DNA from: an uncultured Pelagibacteraceae bacterium
Lineage (GTDB): Bacteria > Pseudomonadota > Alphaproteobacteria > Pelagibacterales > Pelagibacteraceae
Reading direction: 5' to 3'
Assembly: GCA_902576815.1 (NCBI GenBank)
Contig: CACGWQ010000007.1
Span: 1-58,458, forward strand
Length of the DNA: 58,458 nucleotides
The notes beneath the pieces were generated by a model, which worked only from the letters and a program-made list of their open reading frames with translations, was not told the origin of the DNA and did not search any database. This document shows positions 45,939-55,174 of this stretch, piece after piece; position 1 is the first letter of the stretch; each line of letters starts with the position of its first letter. A program made the position numbers and the translations under genes.

Positions 45939-46791
45939 TTTTTTTATCCCTTGTGGCTATAAATACTCCAGCAGTTGTTATTAAAAAACCAATTATGTCA
46001 GTAAATGTTAATTGTTCATTTAAAAATATCCATGCCATCACTGCTGAAGTAGGAGGTACTAAAAAAAATAAAGTAGTAGTTTTGCCTACAGTACCCCTTT
46101 TGATCAAAAACATAAGAATAGTAAAAGCTCCAAATGAAACTAATATAATTTGGTGAGACATACCTAATATAAAACTAGTTGTAAAATTTATGTAAGCATT
46201 TTCAAATATAAACATTAACAATAGATTAAAAAGGCAACCACCAATTGCTTGATATGCATTATTAACTGACAAAGCTAAATTTCCACTCAATTTTTTTTGC
46301 CACAATGTTCCAGCCGTTATTGCAAATAAAGCTAAGACCGTAGCTAACAATCCTAAAGGAGGAATTTCTTTTCCAAAATCAATACCTAAGACAGTGACAG
46401 AACCAATGAAACCTAAACTGATACCTATCCACTGTTTCCAAGATATTTTTTCTCCAAAAATTGGACCAGATAAAATATTTGTTAAAATTGGTTGAAGTGT
46501 AACTATTAAAGCTACAATTGCAGCTGGCATCCCAATTGAAAATGCATACCAACATCCACCTAAATAAATCCCATGGAATAAAATACCTGTTGAAAGACTC
46601 TCAATAATATTTTTTAATTTTCCAAAAATTTTATCATCACTGAAATAAGCAAATACGAGAAAACCAATTGTTACAATCCCAAATCTAAATGCTAAAGCTG
46701 CAAATGGAGAAGCGTTTTGAACAATTTCTTTTCCAGATATGAATGCCGACGACCATAATAATATAAAGAGCAAAGGAAATGATTTTGTCAT
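45931..46791 (-). CDS. EamA/DMT-superfamily transporter
   Basis: A 286-residue protein with about ten helices and two EamA domains: FPLLFILLWSSAFISGKEIVQNASPFAALAFRFG and KRGTVGKTTTLFFLVPPTSAVMAWIFLNEQLTF. It lies directly upstream of the homocysteine methyltransferase gene and overlaps it by 8 bp. It may move a sulfur amino acid or methyl donor, but that is only inferred from neighbourhood. Confidence 0.9.
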   Translation of the reverse strand: MTKSFPLLFILLWSSAFISGKEIVQNASPFAALAFRFGIVTIGFLVFAYFSDDKIFGKLKNIIESLSTGILFHGIYLGGCWYAFSIGMPAAIVALIVTLQPILTNILSGPIFGEKISWKQWIGISLGFIGSVTVLGIDFGKEIPPLGLLATVLALFAITAGTLWQKKLSGNLALSVNNAYQAIGGCLFNLLLMFIFENAYINFTTSFILGMSHQIILVSFGAFTILMFLIKRGTVGKTTTLFFLVPPTSAVMAWIFLNEQLTFTDIIGFLITTAGVFIATRDKKNG

Positions 46792-46814
46792 GGTAAAGAT
46801 ATATGGCGTAATAT

Positions 46815-47612
46815 CTAATTTTTGTTGTGAATTCTATCCATTTCTTGAAGTTCGACTTCAAGTTTGTCTAATTCTTCACCACCAGCCATCATACTAAGAA
46901 GCTTTTCTCTAGAAATATCTTTTTTTTGGAACGTTCCCATGCTTTTTCCTCGGTTAAGTACAGTGAAACTATTACCAACAGGGTAAGCATGGTGTACATT
47001 ATGAGTAATTAAAATTACAGCCAATCCCTCAGATGCAGCCTTTACAATATATTTTAATACCATTGATGCTTGATGAACTCCTAAGGCAGAAGTTGGTTCA
47101 TCTAAAACTAAAACTTTTGCTCCAAAATATATAGCACGTGATATTGCTAGGCATTGTCTTTCACCACCGGACATAGTTCCAACTGCCTGAGATGGATCTC
47201 TAACATCAATTCCTATCTGTCCCATTCTATCTGCTGCTATCTTATTTGCTTTCTCCACATCAAAAGTTTTAAGGAAAGGAATACCTTTTTGAGGCTCTCT
47301 TCCCATAAAAAAATTTCTAGTAACACTCATTAAAGGAACTAATGCTAGATCTTGATAAACTGTTCCTATACCAATATCTAAAGCATCTTTGGGTGAGTCA
47401 AAAACAATTTTATTATCTTCAAATATAATTTCTCCTTCATCTGGTTTATGAACACCCGCTAAAGTTTTAATTAAAGTCGACTTTCCTGCTCCATTATCTC
47501 CAAGTAAGCACATGATCTCACCTTTTTTTAATCTCATAGTGACATCTTTAAGCGCTATTACTTTTCCAAAAAACTTACTAATATTATTAAATTGAACGAG
47601 ATAGTCAGACAT
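46815..47612 (-). CDS. Sugar/cyclitol ABC importer, ATP-binding subunit
   Basis: Powers import through the adjacent permease. The 265 residues form one ABC domain, not the duplicated RbsA type: Walker [11 protein letters not shown] (about 38-47), signature [12 protein letters not shown], Walker [16 protein letters not shown] and switch HNVHHAY. This single-domain layout is like FrcA. It shares one base with the permease stop. The iol genes next to it suggest myo-inositol or a related cyclitol as substrate (inferred). Confidence 0.93.
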   Translation of the reverse strand: MSDYLVQFNNISKFFGKVIALKDVTMRLKKGEIMCLLGDNGAGKSTLIKTLAGVHKPDEGEIIFEDNKIVFDSPKDALDIGIGTVYQDLALVPLMSVTRNFFMGREPQKGIPFLKTFDVEKANKIAADRMGQIGIDVRDPSQAVGTMSGGERQCLAISRAIYFGAKVLVLDEPTSALGVHQASMVLKYIVKAASEGLAVILITHNVHHAYPVGNSFTVLNRGKSMGTFQKKDISREKLLSMMAGGEELDKLEVELQEMDRIHNKN

Positions 47613-48739
47613 TATTTACTCTCAGTCACTTTCTTTCTGATATAGTTATTAAACACTACGGCTATTAACATCATTGCTCCTAAAAAAACTTTAAACCAAT
47701 CAGTGTCAACATCTGTATAAAATATTCCCATAGATACAGTCCCAAATATAATTGCACCAAAAGCTGCACCTATTGCAGATCCATATCCACCTGTTAAGAG
47801 ACAACCACCAACAACAGCAGCTGCAATAGCCTCTAGTTCTTTTAAAGTGCCTCTCATGGTATCCGCAGAACCTGCATCTAATACTTGAATACAAGCAAAA
47901 ATAGTAGAAGCGACTGCCGTACCAATAAATAGACTTATTTTTACTCTTCCAACAGGCACACCCACGTTTGTTGCTCCAACCTTATCGCCTCCAGAAGCAA
48001 AGATCCAATTACCGTATCTTGTTTTCATCAATATCCATGTTGCAAACAATGTTAATGCAATAAACCAAATAACTGAAGGAGGTATTCCAGTTGCAAGAGG
48101 CGTTCCATCAGTTCTTAGTTCAATCAATTTTAATGATCCCAACCAAGTAAAAAGCCATTTAAAAGTATCTGTAGCAAATAACCATGCTAATGGATCATCT
48201 TCAATTAATACTCTTAGTCCTGGAACTTGAGTTCTACCAGTAATCAATCTTGTTATTGCTAATGTCAAACCTCTTAAAATAAAAAGCATTGCAAGTGTTA
48301 CAATAAAAGATGGCAAACCAGTTTTGACAACCATTATGCCATTAAAGTATCCAACCAATACTGCCATAGCGAAAGCAAAAACTATACTCATCCATAAAGG
48401 CCAACCCCAATAAATCGCAGGAATTGCAATACAAATTCCAGCAAAGCCAATCATTGATCCAATTGACAAATCAAATTCACCACCAATCATTAACATCGCT
48501 GCTGCTATTGCTATAATTCCTAAATTAGCTGAAACATCGAGGAAATTAAGCATTCCATAGGCGCTAAACATACCGGTATCGCCGGCTACAATTCCAAAGA
48601 ATATAAATACAAGTATTGAGCCACCTAATGCACCTAGCTCAGGCCTATTCAATAAAACTCTTAGTGGTGATATTTTTTTTAGACGTTCGTCTTCATCAAG
48701 ACTACCTTTTGATGAAATACTTTTTGATTTTAATGACAT
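47612..48739 (-). CDS. Sugar/cyclitol ABC importer, permease subunit
   Basis: A 375-residue inner-membrane permease of the ribose/fructose type with about ten helices. Characteristic segments are [63 protein letters not shown] and [18 protein letters not shown] loop near residues 175-225 ([20 protein letters not shown]) is longer than usual, as in FrcC-like permeases. It lies between the ATPase and binding-protein genes, with a terminator hairpin just upstream of its start. Confidence 0.93.
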   Translation of the reverse strand: MSLKSKSISSKGSLDEDERLKKISPLRVLLNRPELGALGGSILVFIFFGIVAGDTGMFSAYGMLNFLDVSANLGIIAIAAAMLMIGGEFDLSIGSMIGFAGICIAIPAIYWGWPLWMSIVFAFAMAVLVGYFNGIMVVKTGLPSFIVTLAMLFILRGLTLAITRLITGRTQVPGLRVLIEDDPLAWLFATDTFKWLFTWLGSLKLIELRTDGTPLATGIPPSVIWFIALTLFATWILMKTRYGNWIFASGGDKVGATNVGVPVGRVKISLFIGTAVASTIFACIQVLDAGSADTMRGTLKELEAIAAAVVGGCLLTGGYGSAIGAAFGAIIFGTVSMGIFYTDVDTDWFKVFLGAMMLIAVVFNNYIRKKVTESK

Positions 48740-48749
48740 TTAAATTTTG

Positions 48750-48784
48750 AAAAAAGGCCTGACTAAATTTTATAGTCAGGCCTT
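48750..48784 (-). terminator. Intrinsic terminator between binding-protein and permease genes
   Basis: On the minus strand AAGGCCTGACTA, a 7-base loop, then the exact complement TAGTCAGGCCTT ending in six T (TTTTTTC). The 12-bp stem has six G/C pairs, unusually stable for this AT-rich region. It lies 12 bp after the binding-protein stop and 10 bp before the permease start. It would let most transcripts end after the binding protein, giving more binding protein than permease. Confidence 0.9.
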
Positions 48785-48795
48785 AAATATAGATT

Positions 48796-49719
48796 TTATC
48801 TATAACCTTGAGCTGCCCATTTAATTACTTTAGCAGCATTGTCAGGAGTAACAAATCCAGGTCCAGTCATAACTACACCAGCAGGCATTGTTCCCCATCT
48901 CATGTACTGAGCAAAAATAGCTATAGGCAAATAACCTTGTAGATATTGTTGTTGGTCAATTAAAAACTCTACTTTACCTGCAGCAGCAGCTTTTAACATG
49001 TTAGGTGACATATCAAATGTTCCTAATTTAACATTTCCAACTTTACCAGCGGCTTCTAAAGCTTTTAATGCTGCTTCACCAGATAAACCAGCTCCTAAAG
49101 TTAGAATAGTGTCATATCCGCCACCTAATTTTGCAGCAACAGCTTTTTGAATTTCTGTTGGGTCATTTGATGTTCCAAGAATATCAACAGATCCACCAAA
49201 ACCTTTTTTGAAACCCGCACATCTTCTGTCAAGCGCTACGTTTCCAACTTCGTGGTTAACACATAAAGCTTTCTTTCCTCCAGCAGCTTTCATTTTTTGT
49301 CCACCACCAACGCCAGCTTCAAATTCAGTTTGTCCTACGTGTGCACTAATTCCTAATGATGCATAGTCATCTGAGCCAGAGTTCATAGAAACTACTGGTA
49401 TACCAGCAGCTATTGCTGCTTTTACAGATTTTCCCAATGCAGCTGCATCAGGTAAAGTAATTACAATACCTTTTGGTTTTTGTGATACAGCGTTATCAAT
49501 TAGTTTTGCCATTTCAACCATGTCAAAAGTTCCAGGTGCAGTATATTTGCAAGATACTCCCATATCTTTACAAGCAGCATCTACTCCATTTTTAGCTACT
49601 GACCAAAAAGGGTCATTAGCTTGACCATGTGAAACAACAATTATATCAGTTGCTAATGCTGATACAGACATCATTGCCCATGCAACAACAGCTAATATAA
49701 AGTTTTTTATTGTTTTCAT
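48796..49719 (-). CDS. Periplasmic sugar/cyclitol-binding protein of the ABC importer
   Basis: A 307-residue Peripla_BP_4-type solute-binding protein. The signal peptide ends about residue 23 (VVAWAMMSVSALA). The mature part starts TDIIVVSHGQANDPFWSVAKNGVDAACKDMGV, and shows KGIVITLPDAAALGKSVKAAI and GIPVVSMNSGSDD. The end is WGTMPAGVVMTGPGFVTPDNAAKV. It is richer in Ala and Gly than its neighbours, as expected for an abundant protein. It is separated from the permease by a terminator. The substrate is inferred from the iol genes. Confidence 0.93.
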   Translation of the reverse strand: MKTIKNFILAVVAWAMMSVSALATDIIVVSHGQANDPFWSVAKNGVDAACKDMGVSCKYTAPGTFDMVEMAKLIDNAVSQKPKGIVITLPDAAALGKSVKAAIAAGIPVVSMNSGSDDYASLGISAHVGQTEFEAGVGGGQKMKAAGGKKALCVNHEVGNVALDRRCAGFKKGFGGSVDILGTSNDPTEIQKAVAAKLGGGYDTILTLGAGLSGEAALKALEAAGKVGNVKLGTFDMSPNMLKAAAAGKVEFLIDQQQYLQGYLPIAIFAQYMRWGTMPAGVVMTGPGFVTPDNAAKVIKWAAQGYR

Positions 49720-49824
49720 TTTTAATTTCCTCTCATAAATAAAAGTTAACTTTTAAAGTTTGAAGCTAACATAAAATTATTTGGCTTGTAAAGGAGCAGG
49801 TTGTATTCAACTAAAAGTTGTTTT
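49720..49824. other. Gap between iolG and the binding-protein gene
   Basis: A 105-bp gap on the minus strand. It contains a ribosome binding site (GAGAGGAAATT before the ATG) and the 16-bp palindrome at 49740-49755. It also holds a small 5-bp-stem hairpin near 49809 (CAACTAAAAGTTG) followed on the plus strand by TTTTTT, which is of no obvious use in the minus direction. I saw no clear -35/-10 pair. Confidence 0.45.
49740..49755. promoter_or_regulatory. 16-bp palindrome upstream of the binding-protein gene
   Basis: TAAAAGTTAACTTTTA is a perfect palindrome just upstream of the binding-protein ribosome binding site. A half-site, AAAAGTTAA, recurs in the aldehyde dehydrogenase/iolD divergent gap near 56643. 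It could be an operator for a cluster-specific regulator, but no regulator gene is in view and the sequence is low complexity. Confidence 0.4.
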
Positions 49825-50838
49825 TTAATATTTTATTTTTTCAAACTTTTTTGATTTTAATGATCTGATAGCACTCTCAGCAATTTGTATTGAAATCTTT
49901 CCATCATTAAAACCACTTTTAGGTCTCAAATTTGATCTGAATAATTTGGCAAAATCATTTAACTGTTCTTTGTATGCCTGATCGTATCTTTCTATAAAGA
50001 AATGTTTAAAGCTTGATCGTGCATTCGTACTTTTATTAGAATACAAACTAATCTCATTTTCTTTAATATTATCAGAAATAATCATTCCTTTGCTTCCAAA
50101 AAGCTCTACTCTTTGATCATATCCAAAACTACAATGTCTAGAATTACTAATAATACATTGAACACCATTTTTTGTTTTCAAAATTGCCGTAGCAAGCTCG
50201 AAATCTTTAAGTTTATTGAAGTATTTATTAGAAATATTGCTCCCTGTGGCAAATATAGATACAAATTCATCTTTACCCGCATAATATCTTGCTAGATCGA
50301 AATCATGGATCATCATATCTTTAAAAATACCACCTGAGGCTTTTAAATAATTTATAGATGGAGCAGCCGGATCTCTGCTAGTAATAATTATCTTCTCTAG
50401 CTTTCCTATCTTGCCTTTTATTAAATTATTTTTTAGAGAACTATGACCTGGATCATATCTTCTGTTAAATCCAATTTGAATTTTATGATTAAATTTATTT
50501 ATTTTTTTTTCGTAATTTTGAATTTTTTTTAAATTTAAATCTAAAGGTTTTTCACAAAATACTGTTTTGTTACTTTTTATACTTTCATATATAAATTTAA
50601 GATGAGTTGATGTAGTGGAAGAGATAAAAATACAATCAATTTTTTTGTCTCTATATGCTATTTGAGGACTTTCAATATTTTGACAATTTAGATTTTTTGA
50701 AACTTTTTTTGCACGTTTTTTATTAACATCGAAAATATATTTAAGATTAAAATTTTTATTATTTATTAAATTATTTGCATGCATTAGTCCTATTCTTCCC
50801 AAACCGAATAATGCTACGTTAATTAAATTTTTACCCAT
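49825..50838 (-). CDS. iolG: myo-Inositol 2-dehydrogenase (IolG type)
   Basis: IolG oxidises myo-inositol to 2-keto-myo-inositol with NAD. The 337-residue Gfo/Idh/MocA protein has the Rossmann motif ALFGLGRIGLMH (about 9-20), the catalytic Lys in FCEKPLD, IQIGFNRRYDPGH, and the IolG-type stretch SRDPAAPSINYLKASGGIFKDMMIHDFDLARY with the catalytic Asp/His. NSRHCSFGYDQRVELFGSKGM is also typical. The 5' end overlaps the upstream oxidoreductase gene by 16 bp. Confidence 0.9.
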   Translation of the reverse strand: MGKNLINVALFGLGRIGLMHANNLINNKNFNLKYIFDVNKKRAKKVSKNLNCQNIESPQIAYRDKKIDCIFISSTTSTHLKFIYESIKSNKTVFCEKPLDLNLKKIQNYEKKINKFNHKIQIGFNRRYDPGHSSLKNNLIKGKIGKLEKIIITSRDPAAPSINYLKASGGIFKDMMIHDFDLARYYAGKDEFVSIFATGSNISNKYFNKLKDFELATAILKTKNGVQCIISNSRHCSFGYDQRVELFGSKGMIISDNIKENEISLYSNKSTNARSSFKHFFIERYDQAYKEQLNDFAKLFRSNLRPKSGFNDGKISIQIAESAIRSLKSKKFEKIKY

Positions 50839-51968
50839 TGTTTTTTTAATGATGATTTCTTACATGCATCAATGAATTTAGCAGTCTCCAAACCCTCTTC
50901 TTCGTTAGGAAAATAAAATCTTTTTTTTGTATTCGTTTTTAAATATTCAGCAAATTCCTTATATATATTTGCAAAAGCATCTAAATATCCTTCAGGGTGA
51001 CCAAATTTTACTCTAGAAAATTTTTTTGAAAAATTTGCTTTTGTATATCCTCTTTCTAAAAACTTTACTGCTCCTTTGCTTGGATTAAATTTTAAATAAT
51101 TTGGATCATTTTGAACCCATTCTAAACTTCCTTTAGAACCATATACTCTAATTCTTAAACCATAAACACCACCTTTAGCTGTTACACATGTCCATACAAT
51201 TCCTTTAGCACCATTGTTAAAATTAACAAAAACTTGTGCGTTATTATCCATTTTAACGTCCTTCGAATATTTACTTACATCGGCTATAAGTTTTTCTCCT
51301 TTAAGGCCTGTAATATAAATTGCTAGATGATATGCGTGTGATCCTATTTCATTGAGAACTGCTGATACACCTACAATTTTTTTATCAACTTTCCATTTAA
51401 AAACCTTTTTTGAATTTGTTTTTGAAATTTTATTACCATCTGTCCAATCCTGAATATATTCAACATTGATATATTCAACTTTTCCAATTTTTCCTTTTTC
51501 AACTAAATTTTTTGCCTCTCTAACCATTGGATAAGATGAATAGTTGTGAGTCAGTGCATATTTAATTTTTTTGTTATTTTTTATCGCTTTATATAGTTTT
51601 TTTCCCTGCTCAAGATTTCCAGCAAATGGTTTGTCTGAAATTACATGTATATTTTTTTTTATAAAATTCTCTGCAATAATTTGATGACTTGATGGTGGAG
51701 TCATTATTGCTACAACATTAATACCATCTTTTCTTTTCGCTTCTTTTTCAGACATCTCCTTGTAATTTGAATAACATCTAGATTTATCTAAACCTATACT
51801 TTGTCCAAATTTCCTAGATTTATCAACACTTCTAGAAAATACCCCTGCAACGATTTCATATTTGTCATCATATCTAGATGAAATTCTATGAACATGCCCG
51901 ATCCAAGATCCAGGTCCGCCTCCAACAATTCCTAGTTTAAATTTTTTAGGTTTAATTTTTTGAAGCAT
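50823..51968 (-). CDS. Gfo/Idh/MocA-family oxidoreductase
   Basis: A 381-residue NAD(P)-dependent dehydrogenase: GIVGGGPGSWIGHVHRI for the nucleotide, SDKPFAGN (Lys in place of the usual EKP), and NEIGSHAYHLAIYITG with the catalytic histidine. The length and the SDKP motif resemble accessory inositol/sugar dehydrogenases encoded in iol clusters (IolX/IolW or MocA-like). The exact substrate is unknown. It is divergent from iolE with a 26-bp gap and runs into iolG. Confidence 0.9.
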   Translation of the reverse strand: MLQKIKPKKFKLGIVGGGPGSWIGHVHRISSRYDDKYEIVAGVFSRSVDKSRKFGQSIGLDKSRCYSNYKEMSEKEAKRKDGINVVAIMTPPSSHQIIAENFIKKNIHVISDKPFAGNLEQGKKLYKAIKNNKKIKYALTHNYSSYPMVREAKNLVEKGKIGKVEYINVEYIQDWTDGNKISKTNSKKVFKWKVDKKIVGVSAVLNEIGSHAYHLAIYITGLKGEKLIADVSKYSKDVKMDNNAQVFVNFNNGAKGIVWTCVTAKGGVYGLRIRVYGSKGSLEWVQNDPNYLKFNPSKGAVKFLERGYTKANFSKKFSRVKFGHPEGYLDAFANIYKEFAEYLKTNTKKRFYFPNEEEGLETAKFIDACKKSSLKKQWVKI

Positions 51969-51994
51969 TTAATATCATAACAAAACTATTATTT

Positions 51995-52897
51995 ATGTCA
52001 GTAAAATTAGGTATAGCCCCAATAGCTTGGAGCAATGACGACATGCCCGAGCTTGGTGGTGATACTCCGCTTGAACAATGTCTTTCCGAAGCTAGTGAAG
52101 CAGGATTTAAAGGAATAGAATCTGGAGGAAAATTTCCAAAAACATCAAAAGAATTAATTCCTATATTAAATAAATATAATTTAAAATTATGTTCAGGTTG
52201 GTATGGAGCAAATTTAAGAAAAAATACTTTTGAAGAGGAAAAATCAAAAATTCAAAACCAATTGAAATTATTTCAAGATTGTAAAGCACCATGCATGGTT
52301 TTTGCCGAAGTTTATGGTTCTATTCAAGGTGATCCAAATATAAATTTGTCTGAAAGACCTAGAATGAATTTAGACGAGTCTAAAAAATATTATAAAAAAA
52401 TTTCAGAAATGGGAAAATATCTAGAGGATCAAGATATGCCTCTTGCTTACCATCATCATATGGGAACTTGCATTGAAAGTGAAGAAGATACAAGAAGATT
52501 ATTAGAAAACACAGATAGTAGTGTCAAACTAACTTTAGATACTGGACACATGTTATTTGCAAAAGGAGATAGTTTGAAAATTTATAAAGAATTTAAAGAA
52601 AGAATAATTCATATACATTGCAAAGATATGAGAAAAAATGTTTTAGATAATTCTTTAAATCACGATTATAGTTTTAGACAGGCTTTTTTGGAAGGAGCCT
52701 TCACTGTTCCAGGAGATGGTTGTATTGATTACAAGCCTTTTTTTGACTTGTTAAAAGAACAAAATTATTCAGGATGGTTAGTTGTAGAAGCAGAGCAAGA
52801 TCCAGCAAAAGCAAATCCTTTTGAATATGCTAAAATTGGATACAAATATCTAATTAAAACTTTAAAAAGTGCAAATTTAGAAATAGAAAATAATTAG
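51995..52897 (+). CDS. iolE: Inosose dehydratase (IolE)
   Basis: IolE dehydrates 2-keto-myo-inositol to 3D-(3,5/4)-trihydroxycyclohexane-1,2-dione. The 300-residue TIM barrel matches: LGIAPIAWSNDDMPELGGDTPLEQCLSEASEAGFKGIESGGKFP, PLAYHHHMGTCIES, LTLDTGHMLFAKGD and IIHIHCKDMR. The acidic and histidine metal ligands of the family are present. It is divergent from the two dehydrogenases and ends directly at the pilin-like gene. Confidence 0.92.
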   Translation: MSVKLGIAPIAWSNDDMPELGGDTPLEQCLSEASEAGFKGIESGGKFPKTSKELIPILNKYNLKLCSGWYGANLRKNTFEEEKSKIQNQLKLFQDCKAPCMVFAEVYGSIQGDPNINLSERPRMNLDESKKYYKKISEMGKYLEDQDMPLAYHHHMGTCIESEEDTRRLLENTDSSVKLTLDTGHMLFAKGDSLKIYKEFKERIIHIHCKDMRKNVLDNSLNHDYSFRQAFLEGAFTVPGDGCIDYKPFFDLLKEQNYSGWLVVEAEQDPAKANPFEYAKIGYKYLIKTLKSANLEIENN

Positions 52898-53398
52898 CTA
52901 TCTATATAAAGAAGTTAATTCATTATTACCTGCAGCAACACATGGAGATTTAAAACAAGTACCAACTATCCACTCTGATCCTGGTTCTGCTAGAAAATTT
53001 GATGACATTATAAAAATAACACCCATTTCAACTGACTGACCAGCTTTTCCCTCTGCTTTTATTCTTGGGTCAGGGTCTGTTTTAACCTTATTGTCATCTG
53101 AAAATGGATTTTCAATCTTAAGATTATCATTTATATGATTAACAACCTTTTCAGCTATCCATTCAGCATTACATGGATCACCCCAAACTGTTATCTTCCC
53201 TTCATCATTATTTCCGCAATTATTAATTTCGCCATTAATAAAATCGACAACTTTTTTATGATTTTCTTTTACTAAATTTGCACGAGCTTCAACTTCAGGC
53301 CTCGTACTCGCTGTCCATATCAACATTCCTACAACATAAACAGCTGATATAATGATAAGAAACTCTAACAATCCAAAATTTTTTAATTTTAAGCTCAT
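52898..53398 (-). CDS. Small pilin-like membrane-anchored protein of unknown function
   Basis: A 166-residue protein that I do not recognise as a named family. The N-terminus NFGLLEFLIIISAVYVVGMLIW resembles a type IV pilin/pseudopilin anchor: Phe at +1 and Glu at +5 if cut after Asn7, but Asn replaces the usual glycine at -1. The rest is soluble with two cysteine pairs (C61/C76 and C148/C153) that may form disulfides. Its 3' end abuts iolE and its 5' end overlaps the dehydrogenase gene by 4 bp. No pilus genes lie nearby. Whether it belongs to inositol use is unknown. Confidence 0.65.
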   Translation of the reverse strand: MSLKLKNFGLLEFLIIISAVYVVGMLIWTASTRPEVEARANLVKENHKKVVDFINGEINNCGNNDEGKITVWGDPCNAEWIAEKVVNHINDNLKIENPFSDDNKVKTDPDPRIKAEGKAGQSVEMGVIFIMSSNFLAEPGSEWIVGTCFKSPCVAAGNNELTSLYR

Positions 53399-54354
53399 GA
53401 GATTTTTACTATTTTTGACTTTTCCAATTTATTATCAAAAAAATCAATAATATTTTGGACTGTTTCAATACCCATTCTAGACAAACATTCCTCTGTAAAT
53501 ACTGCTGAATGAGGGCTTAAAAATGCTTTCTCATTTTTTAGCAATGGATTATCTACAGATGGAGGCTCATTTTCAAAAACATCAAGCCCTGCACCAAAAA
53601 TTAAATCTTCATTTAATGCCTTATTAAGATCATCCTCATTAATAATACCACCTCTTGCAGCATTAATTAAAATACAATTTTTTTTCATTTTTTTTATCAT
53701 TTCATAATTGATTAAATGTTTTGTATTTTCGTTTAGAGGCATATGAATTGAAATTGCATCCATTTTATTTAAACTCTCATTTAAATCATTAATTTTAGTA
53801 CCACCAACTTTTTTAATTTCCTCTTCGCTGACAAAAGGATCATAAACAAAAATGTTCATTTCTAAACCCTTACATTTTTTAAGTAAGCATTTTCCAATAC
53901 GACCAAAGCCTGCAATTAAGATACTTTTATTCCATAACTCAATTGTTTTAGGAAGCTTATTTCTATCACTGAACTTTCCAGTTTTTACAGTCTCGTTGTA
54001 CATATTATTTCTTTTTGCAATGCTGAATAGCATGAATAAAACATGTTCTGCTACAGCTTGAGCATTTGCTGTAGCTGTTATTGCTAATGTGATATTGTTT
54101 TGCTTGGTTGCTTTAAGATCTATATTGTCATAGCCCACACCATGTCTAGATATCACTTTTAAATTCTTAGCTGAGTTTATAATTTCTTTTGACAATTTAG
54201 ATGTTCTAATACTTATTCCATCACAGTCTTTTATTTTATCTTTCAAAAATTCTGTATCTGTGTTGTCTACAACTTCAAATTCAAAATTTTTATTACCTTT
54301 TAGTAAATCAATACCATGATTATGTATCGATCCTATTATTAAGATTTTTTTCAT
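53395..54354 (-). CDS. D-2-hydroxyacid dehydrogenase (phosphoglycerate dehydrogenase-like)
   Basis: A 319-residue NAD-dependent dehydrogenase of the D-isomer 2-hydroxyacid family. It shows the nucleotide motif AGFGRIGKCLL, NAARGGIINEDDL with the substrate-binding Arg, DVFENEPP with the Glu, and SPHSAVFT with the catalytic His. It lacks a C-terminal ACT domain, so it need not be serine biosynthesis PGDH; it may act on a hydroxyacid from the adjacent aldolase pathway. It follows the aldolase gene by 24 bp on the minus strand. Confidence 0.88.
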   Translation of the reverse strand: MKKILIIGSIHNHGIDLLKGNKNFEFEVVDNTDTEFLKDKIKDCDGISIRTSKLSKEIINSAKNLKVISRHGVGYDNIDLKATKQNNITLAITATANAQAVAEHVLFMLFSIAKRNNMYNETVKTGKFSDRNKLPKTIELWNKSILIAGFGRIGKCLLKKCKGLEMNIFVYDPFVSEEEIKKVGGTKINDLNESLNKMDAISIHMPLNENTKHLINYEMIKKMKKNCILINAARGGIINEDDLNKALNEDLIFGAGLDVFENEPPSVDNPLLKNEKAFLSPHSAVFTEECLSRMGIETVQNIIDFFDNKLEKSKIVKIS

Positions 54355-54378
54355 ACGTAAAAGTTTATACTTTATTTA

Positions 54379-55170
54379 TTAATAGGCTTTAGATAATTCT
54401 GATTTCACTTTGCCTTTTAAATTTTCAACTGTATTTTTTGCACCCGCACTTATAAATCTGGAGTCTGCTCCAACTGTTACAAATTGAAAACCTTTTTCAA
54501 TCATTTTTTTTGCATAGTCAGTACTTCCGTTATGAATTCCAGCAAATATACTGTTTTTTTTTGCATGCTCTAATATTCTAAGTATTTCTGAATAAGCTTT
54601 AGTATCTTCACCTTTGTCAAAACCAGGCTTTTCTCCTATAGCCAAACTTAAATCAGCAGGCCCTATGTAAATACCATCAAGGCCCGGGGTACTCATAATT
54701 TCATCAAGATTTTCTAAAGCTTCTTTAGTTTCAATCATAGCCATTTTTAATATTTCATCGTTTGCATGATCTCCATAATCAGGTCCTCCATAGATTAACC
54801 CTCTCATTGGACCAAAACTTCTATATCCATGTGGTGGATATTTACATGCTTGAACAAATCTTTCTGCTTCTTTTCGATTACTCACCATTGGGCAAATGAT
54901 TCCATAACATCCAGCATCTAAAATTTTCATAATTTGACCAGGTTCATTCCAATTAACTCTTGCCAAAGGCACGACTTCTGTTGCTGAAATCACTTGCATC
55001 ATTGGCATTGCATTCGTGTAATCAACAAGACCGTGTTGCATATCAATTGTTAATGAGTCCCATCCTTGTTGAGCCATTGTTTCTGCCGAAACAGTACTTG
55101 GAATTTGTAACCAACCATTGATTACGGCATTGCCATTTTTAATTATTTCTTTGGCTTTATTTTTTCTCAT
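54379..55170 (-). CDS. HpcH/HpaI-family aldolase
   Basis: Class II metal-dependent aldolase of 263 residues that cleaves 2-keto-3-deoxy or 4-hydroxy-2-oxo acids to pyruvate and an aldehyde. Motifs: DSLTIDMQHGLVDYTN, PLARVNWNEPGQIMKILDAGCYGIICPMV, MIETKEALENL with the metal-binding Glu, and DGIYIGPADLSLAIG with the Asp. The true substrate is not known. It is 4 bp downstream of the aldehyde dehydrogenase gene, which could oxidise the aldehyde product. Confidence 0.92.
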   Translation of the reverse strand: MRKNKAKEIIKNGNAVINGWLQIPSTVSAETMAQQGWDSLTIDMQHGLVDYTNAMPMMQVISATEVVPLARVNWNEPGQIMKILDAGCYGIICPMVSNRKEAERFVQACKYPPHGYRSFGPMRGLIYGGPDYGDHANDEILKMAMIETKEALENLDEIMSTPGLDGIYIGPADLSLAIGEKPGFDKGEDTKAYSEILRILEHAKKNSIFAGIHNGSTDYAKKMIEKGFQFVTVGADSRFISAGAKNTVENLKGKVKSELSKAY

Positions 55171-55174
55171 TTAC

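Noticed and set aside
46815..49719. Horizontal transfer inferred from higher Ala/Gly and G+C in importer genes
   Set aside because: The shift is expected for abundant, conserved importer proteins and no mobile element flanks the cluster.
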